A stretch of DNA of 41,036 nt from an uncultured Collinsella sp. (GCA_958403395.1 CATXXF010000017.1:1-41036); one strand, 5' to 3'; shown: positions 7,627-17,035, numbered from the stretch's first letter. The notes: generated by a model not told the origin, from the letters alone. Translations and numbers: made by a program.

Positions 7627-8973
7627 CTACTCGAAGCTCAGCTGCTCCAGACGATCAAAGACCGTGTCGATACGGGTGAGGAAGTCCCACGGATCAAAGA
7701 TCTCGTCGAGCTTCTCCTGACTGACGGTGCAGCGCGGGTCGGCCTCGAGACGCTCCTTAAAGGTGGGGCCGGAGACACAATCCTGTACCTCGTGCCAAGT
7801 TGCCATGGCGTTCTCCTGCACAATGGCGTACGCGTCCTCGCGGGTGATGCCCGTGTCGACGAGGGCGAGCAGCACCTTGGAGGAGAAGATGAGGCCGCGG
7901 GTCTTATTGAGGTTGGCCATCATGCGGGCAGGGTACAGCTGCAGGCCGTCGATAACGCGGATGAGGCACTGGAACATGTGGTCGAGGGCGATGAAGCTAT
8001 CGGCCTGAGCGACGCGCTCGGCAGAGGAGTGCGAAATGTCACGCTCGTGCCACAGGGCGACGTTATCGAAGGCAACCTGGGCGTTGGACTTCACGACGCG
8101 CGACAGACCGCAGACTTTCTCCATGGTGATGGGGTTGCGCTTGTGCGGCATGGCTGAGCTGCCCTTTTGGCCCTTACGGAACGGCTCCTCGGCCTCGAGC
8201 GTATCGGTCTTCTGTAGATTGCGAACCTCGGTAGCGATGCGCTCACAGGTGGCCGCTGTAGTGGCAAGCACGCCGGCAAGGTAGGCATGGTGATCGCGGC
8301 TGATGACCTGCGTGGACAGAGGATCGTGGACCAGGCCCAGGTGCTCGCAGACGTACTCCTCGACGAACGGCTCGATGGAGCTGTACGTGCCGACAGCGCC
8401 CGAGATGGCACCAAAGGCAACGTTCTTGCGGGCATCCTCAAGACGGTCCAGATCGCGCTTGAGCTCCCAGGCCCAAGAGCCAAACTTCATGCCAAAGGTC
8501 ATCGGCTCGGCATGGATGCCATGAGTACGGCCGGCGCAGAGCGTGTTGCGCTCCTCAAAGGCGCGACGCTTGCAGATCTCGCCGAGTTTTTTGACGTCCT
8601 CGATGATCAGGTCGCAGGCCTGGGTGAGCTGGTAGCACAGGGCCGTGTCGCCCAGATCGGAGCTGGTCATGCCATAGTGAACCCAGCGGCTGGGCTTGGG
8701 GTCGTCCTCGGGAACATCGGCATCGATGTATTCCTTCATGTTGGTCAGGAAGGCAATGACGTCGTGGCGCGTGACTTCCTCGATCTCATCGACCTTCGCC
8801 TTCTCAAAGTTGGCATGGTCGCGGATCCACTGGGCCTCGTCTTTGGAAATACCGATCTTACCGAGCTCCGCCTGGGCCTCGCAGGCCAAGACCTCGATCT
8901 CCTGCCAAATGGCGTACTTGTTCTCGAGGGAGAAGATGTGTCCCATCTCCGGGCGGGTATAGCGATCGATCAT
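7627..8973 (-). CDS. purB: Adenylosuccinate lyase
   Basis: 448 residues. PurB splits SAICAR to AICAR plus fumarate, and adenylosuccinate to AMP plus fumarate. The signature GSSAMPHKRNP of the fumarase/aspartase superfamily is present, as are GMTSSDLGDTA and the catalytic region AGRTHGIHAEPMTFG. ATG 8973 has AGGAG five bases upstream, so the longer in-frame start at 9039 is unlikely. It lies on the same strand as purC but is separated from it by five other genes. Highly conserved; no anomaly seen. Confidence 0.97.
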   Translation of the reverse strand: MIDRYTRPEMGHIFSLENKYAIWQEIEVLACEAQAELGKIGISKDEAQWIRDHANFEKAKVDEIEEVTRHDVIAFLTNMKEYIDADVPEDDPKPSRWVHYGMTSSDLGDTALCYQLTQACDLIIEDVKKLGEICKRRAFEERNTLCAGRTHGIHAEPMTFGMKFGSWAWELKRDLDRLEDARKNVAFGAISGAVGTYSSIEPFVEEYVCEHLGLVHDPLSTQVISRDHHAYLAGVLATTAATCERIATEVRNLQKTDTLEAEEPFRKGQKGSSAMPHKRNPITMEKVCGLSRVVKSNAQVAFDNVALWHERDISHSSAERVAQADSFIALDHMFQCLIRVIDGLQLYPARMMANLNKTRGLIFSSKVLLALVDTGITREDAYAIVQENAMATWHEVQDCVSGPTFKERLEADPRCTVSQEKLDEIFDPWDFLTRIDTVFDRLEQLSFE

Positions 8974-9074
8974 AGCGGCTCCTTTTTGGTTATTGGCACG
9001 TTGGTCGTAACCCAACCATTGTACCGTGCGCAGGTGCAAGTATGGGCAGCAGGCATTAACCTAACATTTTGGAA

Positions 9075-9474
9075 TTGGAGCGACCATGAGGACGTCCGCG
9101 TATCTGCTTCGCAAATCCGCACCGGCTTCAGGCGAGCCCCTCAGCTTCACGAAGCCGAAGGGGAAGACTTTGTTGAATTGGCCGTCCCGAGGTCTTCCGC
9201 GCTCGGTGGAGCGGGCAACGGGACGTCCGCATATTTGCTTCGCAAATCCGCACCGGCTTCAGGCGAGCCCCTCAGCCTCACGAAGCCGCGGGGGAAGACT
9301 TTGTTGAATTGGCCGTCCCCATGTCTCCCGCACTCGATGGAGCGGGCAACGGGACATCCGCGTATTTGCTTCGCAAATCCGCACCGGCTTCAGGCGCCTG
9401 TCGGCGCCTTCGCCTGCTCGCTACAAACGCTTCGCGTTTGCTTTACGCTCGCACCCTGTCGGGTTCGAGTCCCG
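9075..9474. repeat. Three tandem repeat units carrying the tRNA-Gly 3' end
   Basis: Units start at 9075, 9207 and 9338 (periods 132 and 131). Units 2 and 3 begin with TGGAGCGGGCAACGGGAC, the exact plus-strand text of the tRNA-Gly 3' end at 9530-9547; unit 1 has a degraded version. All continue with a TGCTTCGCA hairpin and an ACCGGCTTCAGGCG segment. Units 1 and 2 share a second half with GACTTTGTTGAATTGGCCGTCC. Unit 3 instead ends with an AAACGC-ttc-GCGTTT hairpin and a T-arm CGGGTTCGAGTCCCG (9460-9474), as in the insert beside tRNA-Lys. No coding sequence is credible here. Confidence 0.85.
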
Positions 9475-9485
9475 GCGCTTTATTG

Positions 9486-9517
9486 AAAAAAGCACGGCAC
9501 CGTAATGGTACCGTGCT
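9486..9517 (-). terminator. Rho-independent terminator of tRNA-Gly
   Basis: Minus-strand reading gives an 11-bp stem beginning AGCACGG and ending CCGTGCT, followed by TTTTTT, 13 bases beyond the encoded CCA. Confidence 0.88.
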
Positions 9518-9529
9518 TGTGCTTCTAGC

Positions 9530-9604
9530 TGGAGCGGGCAACGGGACTCGAACCCGCGAGTGTCAGCTTGGGAAGCTGATGCCTTACCACTTGGCGATGC
9601 CCGC
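9530..9604 (-). tRNA. tRNA-Gly (anticodon CCC), CCA encoded
   Basis: The reverse complement gives acceptor GCGGGCA/TGCCCGC, discriminator T, encoded CCA at 9532-9530, anticodon stem TCAGC/GCTGA with loop TTCCCAA (anticodon CCC) and T-arm GCGGG-TTCGAGT-CCCGT. It reads GGG codons. Its 3' end is copied in the adjacent repeat array. Confidence 0.95.
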
Positions 9605-9617
9605 ATATGTGGGGGAT

Positions 9618-9647
9618 AGTATAACGCGGTTGTCTTGTTCGATACAA
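9618..9647 (-). promoter_or_regulatory. Promoter of tRNA-Gly
   Basis: On the minus strand TTGTAT (9642-9647) and TATACT (9618-9623) are 18 bases apart, and the -10 box ends 13 bases before the tRNA. The rest of 9648-9901 shows no gene; an AAGGAG for the adhesin gene lies at its right end. Confidence 0.7.
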
Positions 9648-9901
9648 GAGTGGCGATGCTTGTTTTAGCTGTGGAGATTCGTTTGAAAATCGCGTCAATT
9701 GTGGAGATGAGGACCTTTGACCTCCTGTTCTCCTTATCTTCTACCTGCGCTTTTGCTTGATTGTTGTATTTGAGCTCAATTTGTCAGGAATTGGGCAAGC
9801 TTTTGGTCAGGCTCCGGTACTTACCCGCATGAACCTCGGGGGTAGCCTCATCCTACGCGTCGCAGCCTCCCCGTGCGGCGCACGAGGGATAAGGAGCAGC
9901 C

Positions 9902-12900
9902 ATGTCCAACGCACCCACGCACTCTGTCCACAGCGCAATCGCAACAGGTCCGCTGCTCCTGCTCCTCTTCCTGCTTTTCGGCTGCCTGGCACCGGGAGCC
10001 GCATTTGCCGTCGATGGCTACGACCAGCTCGGCTTCCGCACTATTAGCGATGATTGTGGGCCCTTCTTCATCGGCAAGTATGAAGCTCAAGACACCTCGA
10101 TTGCCTACTGCATGAACCAGGAGCGCCCCGGCCCCACCAAACCGGGCGGCCCATGGCTCAACTTTGATCAAGGCTGGGTGTGGCTCGACGACGAGTTCGC
10201 GGCAATCGTTTGTCACGGATATCCCACCGCCACGTCGTTTGGCGGTTACCATCTTTCACCCGATCGCGCCCGCGCCGCCACCCAGCTTGCCGTATGGATG
10301 CTCAACGGCACTACCCATGTCGACGGCACCTACTCCTACACGACCGCTCAGGGTAAAACCAAGAGCGGACACTTTACCGCCGACAATGAAGTCGTGGCGG
10401 CTGCGCGGTGGCTCCACGACAGCGCAAAATCAGGAAGCATCAAAGCCGCTCCGCACCGCGCGCGACGCTATCTAGGGGCCGTATCGGGCGGCAGCAAACG
10501 TCAAGACATGCTCTATGTACTGCCGGCGGTCTCTGTTTCCTTCCAAAAGCAGTCTGCTAACACCGTTATTACCAGCGGAAACAATACCTATCAGTTTACC
10601 GGGGCAACATTCGATATTTTTGAGAGCGCCAGCGGCGCGCGTGTCGGCACCATCAAGATGGACAGCAACGGTCGAGCGCAAGCAACACTTCTGCCCAACA
10701 CGACATACTACCTAGTTGAAACGAAGGCGCCGGCCGGCTATGTCCCCCGCCACGATCGTATTGCCTTTACCACGGGGAATGACGGCGGGCGGGTCGCCAT
10801 TGATGAACAGCCCGGCACCATCAACCTGCGTATCGTAAAACTCGATGCCGCGACGAATGCCGGCCCCCAGGTGGGATCTTCACTCGCAGGAGCAGAGTTC
10901 ACGTGTGTGTCGCAATCAACCCCTGGATGGGCACAAATCCTCACGACCGACGAAAGCGGTCGGGCCGCCCTCGCCGATGTCCCCTTAGGAACCTTTACCA
11001 TCTACGAATCAAAAGCCCCCGAGGGCTACCTGCCATCCAACGACAGCTGGACCTATACCGTTGGAGCCGACCAGCTCGGCGATTCAGGCGTGGTCGAGAT
11101 CGAATCTCGCGTTTCCGATATCCCCATTGCGTTTGACCTTGAGATTTCCAAATTCAAGGATTACGGCAATAGCGACCAATCCGGCCTGGAGCAGCCGGCG
11201 GGTGGTGTTGTCTTTGAGGTTGTCAGCAACAGCTCTCAGCAGGTTGTTGGCACACTGACCACAAACATCTATGGCTTTGCCTCCACCAAAGACCAGCCCG
11301 AAGCATGGTTCGGCACAGGTAAGCGACCCGCCGGTGTCCACGGAGCCGTCCCATACGACCGTGCCGGCTACACGGTTCGCGAGGTTCCGGAAACCGTCCC
11401 CGAGGGTTTTAAACGTGCAGGGGAATGGACCATCGGGGCCAATCAGATTTCCAACGGCGCCGAGCTTCAATATATCGTGGATAACCACGCTCTGTCGACG
11501 CACCTCCAGATTGTAAAACGCGACGCCCAAACAGGCGCTTCTGTTCCACTAGCCGGATTCACCTTCCAACTCCTCGACAGCAATCACGAACCTGTCTCAC
11601 AAACTTGCTGGTATCCAGCACATAACGTAATGGACACCTTTACGACTGACGCGACCGGGACCGTCACACTGCCCGAATCGCTCGTGCCGGGCACGTATTA
11701 TGTACGCGAAACCTCGGCCAAAGAGCCCTATCTTGTCGGCGAAGAGATCGAGGTAAACATACCCGCCGACATGAACCTAACGCCCGTTGCAATCGCCTCG
11801 TATTATGACCACGCCGCGACCGGTAACATCAGGATCGTTAAAACCGATGCCGTAGACGGCAGCAGCCTCGCGGGCGCCATCTTTGAGATCCGTGCCTCGG
11901 GTGATATCGTGCGCCCCGACGGTAGCACTGCCGCGCTCGACGGTGAGACTGTCGCGACCGTCACGACGGATGAAACTGGAGAAGCACGCGCGGACGACCT
12001 CCCGCTGGGATCTGGCACCGCACGCTACGAGGTTGTCGAGACTCAAGCGCCGACCGGCTTCCTACTCGACCGGACGCCCCATATCGTAGACCTCGCTTAT
12101 GCCGACCAGAAAACACCCGTTGTAGAAGCACGGCTTAACGTATCCGACGATTACACCAAGGTTGATATCTCCAAGGTCGATGCAAGCGGAGAGCAGGAAG
12201 TGGAAGGCGCACAGCTCACCTTATATGGTCCCGATAAAACCGAAATAGACTCCTGGACCTCATCCGACAAGCCACACCGCGTCGAACATCTTGCACCCGG
12301 CACCTACTCGTTGCGCGAAATGATGTCTCCGCGGACCTATGACCTTGCCGAGGAGATAACGTTTGAAATAAAGGATACGGGAGAAGTCCAATCCGTCGCG
12401 ATGAAGGATGCGCCCATCGAAATCAAGGGGCAGGTCGACAAGCGTCAGGAACTTGTCCAACCTATCGAAAAGGGCCTGTTGGCTAACGGCGATGGTAAAA
12501 ACCGTGCCGCGATGCAAACCAATACGGATGGGCTTTTCTCCTATACCATCGACGCTCGAAACAATTCAACTACCTGGGTTGATGAGTTCGCACTTACCGA
12601 TGATCTTGAGTGTGCCGAGGACGATACAGCGAGATTCGTCTCAATCGAAACCCCCGTCGCCATCGGCGACCTCAATGGTCTGTGCAACGTGTGGTATCGC
12701 ACGACGCCGTTGGACTCGACAGACGTCGATGAGCCGGCAAACGCGACACTTGACGATGGGCACGAAAATCCTTGGCTTGAGTCCGACGAAGTAAGGGAAA
12801 GTCTGGGTGAGGATTGCCGCCTCGTCGATTACGACGGTTGGCACCTCTGGAAGGCGGATATCTCGACCACGGAATCCACCACACTCGAGGCGAAAGAACT

Positions 12901-13333
12901 CGACCTTGCATCCAATACCGTCGTAACGGGCATTCGAATTGAATACGGTGCGGTAGCCGCCGACTTTACGACTCGAAGCGATGCGGATTCTTGGACCCGC
13001 GATGATCTCAAAGATGAGCACGACGACCTTGACGATGCCAAAGCAATCCTTGGCACAGACGCTCGGGGCGCAATCGTGCACATGCAGGCGACGTCGGCTT
13101 ATACGCCCCAAACCGCACTCACCAACAGCGCGCGCGTCGATCTTTGCCGCAACGGTGGCGGCGATAAACTTGAGTCACATGACGAGGACAGCGTTATTCA
13201 ACGCTGTACCCTACCGCAGGACCTACCGGCAACAGGATCAGTTCCCATCGCCGCTTGCATCACCGCGCTCCTGACCTCGGGTGCCGCAGCCCTATGGTTC
13301 GCTCGCCTTAGGTCGATCCCAAAGAAGCGCTAG
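9902..13333 (+). CDS. LPATG-anchored thioester adhesin with repeated CnaB/SpaA domains
   Basis: 1143 residues. A signal peptide (cleavage near AFA36) is followed by a thioester domain: Cys70 in YCMNQ and Gln128 in the TQxAVW motif (ATQLAVW) should form the Cys-Gln thioester used for covalent attachment to host amines. Six CnaB/SpaA-type domains follow, each with a first-strand Lys and a Glu-containing E-box: Lys216/Glu273, Lys313/Glu369, Lys417/Glu494, Lys539/Glu603, Lys647/Glu713 and Lys758/Glu806, probable isopeptide pairs. A larger C-terminal domain (about 840-1100) precedes LPATG (1108-1112), a hydrophobic helix and a basic tail. AAGGAG lies five bases before the ATG. No sortase gene is in the window. 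Confidence 0.92.
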   Translation: MSNAPTHSVHSAIATGPLLLLLFLLFGCLAPGAAFAVDGYDQLGFRTISDDCGPFFIGKYEAQDTSIAYCMNQERPGPTKPGGPWLNFDQGWVWLDDEFAAIVCHGYPTATSFGGYHLSPDRARAATQLAVWMLNGTTHVDGTYSYTTAQGKTKSGHFTADNEVVAAARWLHDSAKSGSIKAAPHRARRYLGAVSGGSKRQDMLYVLPAVSVSFQKQSANTVITSGNNTYQFTGATFDIFESASGARVGTIKMDSNGRAQATLLPNTTYYLVETKAPAGYVPRHDRIAFTTGNDGGRVAIDEQPGTINLRIVKLDAATNAGPQVGSSLAGAEFTCVSQSTPGWAQILTTDESGRAALADVPLGTFTIYESKAPEGYLPSNDSWTYTVGADQLGDSGVVEIESRVSDIPIAFDLEISKFKDYGNSDQSGLEQPAGGVVFEVVSNSSQQVVGTLTTNIYGFASTKDQPEAWFGTGKRPAGVHGAVPYDRAGYTVREVPETVPEGFKRAGEWTIGANQISNGAELQYIVDNHALSTHLQIVKRDAQTGASVPLAGFTFQLLDSNHEPVSQTCWYPAHNVMDTFTTDATGTVTLPESLVPGTYYVRETSAKEPYLVGEEIEVNIPADMNLTPVAIASYYDHAATGNIRIVKTDAVDGSSLAGAIFEIRASGDIVRPDGSTAALDGETVATVTTDETGEARADDLPLGSGTARYEVVETQAPTGFLLDRTPHIVDLAYADQKTPVVEARLNVSDDYTKVDISKVDASGEQEVEGAQLTLYGPDKTEIDSWTSSDKPHRVEHLAPGTYSLREMMSPRTYDLAEEITFEIKDTGEVQSVAMKDAPIEIKGQVDKRQELVQPIEKGLLANGDGKNRAAMQTNTDGLFSYTIDARNNSTTWVDEFALTDDLECAEDDTARFVSIETPVAIGDLNGLCNVWYRTTPLDSTDVDEPANATLDDGHENPWLESDEVRESLGEDCRLVDYDGWHLWKADISTTESTTLEAKELDLASNTVVTGIRIEYGAVAADFTTRSDADSWTRDDLKDEHDDLDDAKAILGTDARGAIVHMQATSAYTPQTALTNSARVDLCRNGGGDKLESHDEDSVIQRCTLPQDLPATGSVPIAACITALLTSGAAALWFARLRSIPKKR

Positions 13334-13342
13334 CGCGATGAA

Positions 13343-13378
13343 AAAGCGGGCGAGCCAGTCCCCTGGCTCACCCGCTTT
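13343..13378. terminator. Bidirectional terminator between convergent genes
   Basis: AAAGCGGG...CCCGCTTT with an inner GAGCCA/TGGCTC stem lies between the adhesin stop codon and the convergent small membrane protein gene. A and T runs flank it on both sides. Confidence 0.75.
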
Positions 13379-13399
13379 CAATCATGTAAATCGCCGTAT

Positions 13400-13618
13400 C
13401 TACTCTGTAGACGAAGATCCACCATCAACGATTGCTTGCTCGGACTCAGGAATCCCATCGGCACCCGTGCTCTGTTCTTGCTCCACCTCTTCGCTGATTG
13501 CGGAGGCGGGGGTCGAGCCCTTTGCACCCACGATGTAGGCGGCCCCAAATCCTAACGCAATGGCAATCAAGGTCAAAATCACGTAGACAGGCCAATGGCG
13601 CTTAATATACGAAAACAC
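13400..13618 (-). CDS. Small single-pass membrane protein
   Basis: 72 residues from a GTG with AAGGAG five bases upstream. One membrane helix (about residues 10-31, YVILTLIAIALGFGAAYIVG) is preceded by a basic start, so the acidic Ser/Glu-rich tail should be outside. It starts 21 bases after the M28 peptidase gene ends and is probably cotranscribed with it. No family is recognised. Its partner could be the peptidase, but that is only inferred from position. Confidence 0.65.
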   Translation of the reverse strand: MFSYIKRHWPVYVILTLIAIALGFGAAYIVGAKGSTPASAISEEVEQEQSTGADGIPESEQAIVDGGSSSTE

Positions 13619-13639
13619 GTTGACTCCTTAGAGCTCCGT

Positions 13640-16600
13640 CTACGAACGGCGGATAACCTCGGTCACGACCTCGGATACCGTGGCAATGTTCGTCGGGTTG
13701 ACATTGTGGGGCAGGTCGTCCTCGGTACGAGCGCAAGCCAGACGCGTGCCGTCCACACCGGCGATGGTGAGGGCTCGGCGGCTCGCCTCGAGCGCGGCAT
13801 AGGCATCGGTCTTGGCATAGGGCATCTCGAGCGCGCCACAATCGACATGGAACGACTTGCAGACCTTGCTGACCAGGTTCATGATACGGCGATCGCCCTT
13901 GAGCAGTTGCTGTTCGCCCTCGACCGTCACAACCGAAAGCCTACCGGCGCCGACGGATTCAAGATTGATAAAGAATACGCCGCGGAGCTTATCGCGATGC
14001 GAAGCCAAGAAGGCCTTCATGCCGGCGCCATCACAATCCGAGGCGCCGGTTGCCACAAACCAGATATCGTGACCGAGCAGCTCATCATCGCCCATAGAGG
14101 CGACAGCCGAGAGCATATCTTCGGAAGAAGCGCCATCGGAAGACGTAGCGCCACCCTTCCAGCCATCGTTATCGTCCTCGAAGTTATCCCACGAACCGAT
14201 GCCGCGACCGGACTTTTTGGCATCGTAATCGTCTTCGACGCCCAGCCAGTCACTCATGCTGTCCTGCTCGTTTTTCTTTTTACGACCGAACAGGCCACCC
14301 AGGCCGCGCTTGCGAGACTTGGGTGCCGCCGGGGCGGGAGCCGAAATGGTCTCGATCGGCTGCGCGCCCGACGCAACGGGCATAGGAGGCGCAACGGGTG
14401 CCGATGTGGGTTCGGGACCCTGGGCAGTAGCAAAGGGGTCGTTGACCTGGGCAGAGGGATCGGGAAGGTCGAACAGCGACGTGCGAGACGCAACGTTTGC
14501 CTGCTTCATAGACGGCAGCGACGGATCGGGGACCGAAGCCAGCGGAGACGAGGAAGGTGCAGGCGACGGTGCCGACGCCGGATCGGGAACATTCATCTGC
14601 GGACGCGGCGATGCCTGGGAGGAAATCTGGGCCATAAGGGAATCGACTGTTTCGTCCTGGGTGGGAGCAACATCGGCAACCGTGGCACCGGAACCGCTCG
14701 GGGTCGGCATGGTGAAAATCTGCGTGGAGTAAGGCCTCGACTCATCCGTCTCGGGAGTCTCGGAAACCGCAGACACTTCCTCCTGCTCGACCTCGGTCGA
14801 ATCATCTTGCTCGGCTGCCGCGTACTGCTCTTCGTCAGAGTTGGCCTCGACGGGCTCGTCCTCGGCAGCATCCTGAATTTCGGCAGCATCAATGGGCTCG
14901 TCATCGTCTGGCGCGTCGCCCTGCTCATCGGAAACAGGAAGGGGCTCGGCAATCGCGGTGCCCTGCTTTTCAAACGTTATCGTGGAATCGAACTGCGCGG
15001 CATCAAACGACATGGTGCTATCGACGTGCTCCTGAGCCTCGAAAGACGTCGTCGCCTCAACAACATCCGCGGACGCCGGTTGCTGGGACTCAAAGGACGT
15101 TGTAGCTTCGGCGGCTTCGACGGACGCGGACTGCATAGCCTCGTTCTGCTCGAACTCTTGCGCCGCGAGCTCACGTGCCGCCGCGGCTGCCTGCTGCTGA
15201 GCGATAGCCTCCTGCTCGGCAGCCTCGCGTGCGGCAGCACGCTTCTCCTCGAAGTCGTCGACAAATTTCTTGCCCTTTGCAAGTGCACCCTTAAAGAAGT
15301 TGGAAGCGCTGGCGCCAATCGACGAGAACGCGGATGCAATGTCGGCATGGGGCGTTGCCGCGGGAATCTCGGCCGAGAAATCAGTATCGCTCTCGTAAGA
15401 CACGCGCCTCGGCCGTTCAACGTAATCGTCGTCAGACTCGTCCGCAACGTCTTGTGCCGGCGCGGCGGGAGCCAAAATGTCCAGTCCTGCCGCGGGATCG
15501 ATCGCGGACACCGCCTCGGGCTCGGCAACGGCAGCGGCAACCGCGGCAGACTCATCATCCACGGTGACAGCGGGCGCAGGCGCAGTCACGACGGGGGCAG
15601 GCTCGGGCTCAAACGTCGGCTCCTCGCCCTCCTCGTAATCGAGCGTGCAGGACTCGGGAAGCATTCCGAGCGCACGGATGGCATCCGAACCAAAGCGGAT
15701 GTTGCCGGCGGCATTGCGATAGAGCTTGGGCTCGGGCTCGGCCGCGACAGGCTCCTCCGCCGACTCGGCAGCGGAAATCTCGTCATTGAACTCTTCAGCC
15801 TGGACAGCCTGATTCTGATCCTCGGGCACGATGGCGCCAATCAGCGTCTCGTCGGCAGACGCACCCTCAAAGCCCTCGATCTGCTCGTCGAAAGCCTCAC
15901 CCTGTTCGGGCTCGGTCTGAGTGTCGGGAGCAATCGGCTGACCGAACTCGTCCTCGGCGTAGGTAGGCTCTTCGTACTCGATGGTGTTGCCGTAGTCGTT
16001 TTGCTGCTGGGCCGCGGCATACTCCGCCGCTGCACGCGCCATTTCCTCGGCACGACGCTTTTGCTCCCCAAAATAGGTATCGAACGGAACATCGTCGGGA
16101 AACTCGTTTTCGCCCTGGAAGGGAGCAACGTTGTCCATAACGCCGAGCATAGCGGCGACAGAAGACTTGTTGCACACCGCGCCGGACGTATAGGGAAGAA
16201 TATGGCGGTTAGAGATGATGTTTGCCGCGTTGGCAAGTGCAACGAGGGAAGCGAGGATCGCGACAATCCACAGCAGAACCTTGAGCGCGCCGGGGAGCGG
16301 CAGGATACGCAGGATGGCAACGGCAGCGGGGGCAACCGTGGCAACGGGCAACAGCTTGGCGATGAGCGCACGATACGAAGCATAAGGCTCGCGGGCGAGC
16401 AGCTCAGCACGGGGAGAGTCGTAGTGTGCGACAACGACCACCGGGCGGTTACGCGGGGACGCGAGCGGGCCCGAGGCCTTGTGGTAGGCGATGACATTTT
16501 GGCTCACGCCCGTCTTGCCCAGACGCGAAACCACGGGGTGGCCCGTGCGCTCGAGCACGTAAAGAACGGCGCCGACAATAGCCAGCAAGGTGCCGACCAA

Positions 16601-16837
16601 GCCGATACCGCCGCCGATGCCCATCAGCAGGGCGCCGGCAAACGCAAGAATACCGGTAACGGCAAATGCCAATCTACTGGGCGCCGGGGCATTGAACTCC
16701 TGAACCTCGGGATCAAAGCCGTGGTTGCGGAAGATCTGAGCGATATCCTCGGCAGCCAAGCGCTCTTCTTCGCTGCATGCCGGCGTAATGCCGGTGTTCT
16801 GCAGCAGGTGGTTAATATAGTTCTGGGTGTTCGCCAT
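13640..16837 (-). CDS. Membrane M28-type metallopeptidase with a giant disordered insert
   Basis: 1065 residues. Helices lie at about 57-94 and 160-206. An M28 core starts with VVVVAHYDSPRA (His138, Asp140) and GVMDNVA (Asp235). A stretch of about 665 residues (241-905) rich in Ala, Glu, Pro, Ser and Asp then interrupts it, holding repeats of the type EATTSFE. The domain resumes at HDIWFVATGASDCDGAG (918-939), INLESVGAG (Glu960) and LPHNVNPT (His1044). The usual Glu-Glu pair of M28 enzymes is replaced by Ser-Asp-Cys-Asp, so activity is uncertain. ATG 16837 was chosen for GGAG five bases upstream; the longer frame to 16987 has none. A small membrane protein gene follows. Confidence 0.8.
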   Translation of the reverse strand: MANTQNYINHLLQNTGITPACSEEERLAAEDIAQIFRNHGFDPEVQEFNAPAPSRLAFAVTGILAFAGALLMGIGGGIGLVGTLLAIVGAVLYVLERTGHPVVSRLGKTGVSQNVIAYHKASGPLASPRNRPVVVVAHYDSPRAELLAREPYASYRALIAKLLPVATVAPAAVAILRILPLPGALKVLLWIVAILASLVALANAANIISNRHILPYTSGAVCNKSSVAAMLGVMDNVAPFQGENEFPDDVPFDTYFGEQKRRAEEMARAAAEYAAAQQQNDYGNTIEYEEPTYAEDEFGQPIAPDTQTEPEQGEAFDEQIEGFEGASADETLIGAIVPEDQNQAVQAEEFNDEISAAESAEEPVAAEPEPKLYRNAAGNIRFGSDAIRALGMLPESCTLDYEEGEEPTFEPEPAPVVTAPAPAVTVDDESAAVAAAVAEPEAVSAIDPAAGLDILAPAAPAQDVADESDDDYVERPRRVSYESDTDFSAEIPAATPHADIASAFSSIGASASNFFKGALAKGKKFVDDFEEKRAAAREAAEQEAIAQQQAAAAARELAAQEFEQNEAMQSASVEAAEATTSFESQQPASADVVEATTSFEAQEHVDSTMSFDAAQFDSTITFEKQGTAIAEPLPVSDEQGDAPDDDEPIDAAEIQDAAEDEPVEANSDEEQYAAAEQDDSTEVEQEEVSAVSETPETDESRPYSTQIFTMPTPSGSGATVADVAPTQDETVDSLMAQISSQASPRPQMNVPDPASAPSPAPSSSPLASVPDPSLPSMKQANVASRTSLFDLPDPSAQVNDPFATAQGPEPTSAPVAPPMPVASGAQPIETISAPAPAAPKSRKRGLGGLFGRKKKNEQDSMSDWLGVEDDYDAKKSGRGIGSWDNFEDDNDGWKGGATSSDGASSEDMLSAVASMGDDELLGHDIWFVATGASDCDGAGMKAFLASHRDKLRGVFFINLESVGAGRLSVVTVEGEQQLLKGDRRIMNLVSKVCKSFHVDCGALEMPYAKTDAYAALEASRRALTIAGVDGTRLACARTEDDLPHNVNPTNIATVSEVVTEVIRRS

Positions 16838-17035
16838 GTGCGCTCCACATCCATAATCCGACAAATAGGCCCAATGCATGCACATTAGAACCGTATATAG
16901 TCGAAAGTATACCCCGAGCGAGCGCAAACGACCGAATTCGGGCCATCTTAACGCCCCGAGCGGACAAGGATATAGCCTAATCTCCATATCGGACTAAAAT
17001 CATGGCAGCAAACCACCTTCTCATGCGAGGACTCT

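Noticed and set aside
9075..9474. CRISPR array
   Set aside because: The units are about 131 bp, nearly identical throughout and without variable spacers or cas genes.
9086..9668. Small coding frames across the tRNA-Gly repeats
   Set aside because: They translate tRNA and repeat sequence; the repeated peptides simply reflect the DNA repeats.
13595..16888. Very long plus-strand open frame opposite the M28 peptidase gene
   Set aside because: It is antisense to a gene with clear motifs, codes for an Arg/Gly/Leu-rich non-globular sequence, and arises from the skewed codons of the Glu/Ala-rich insert.
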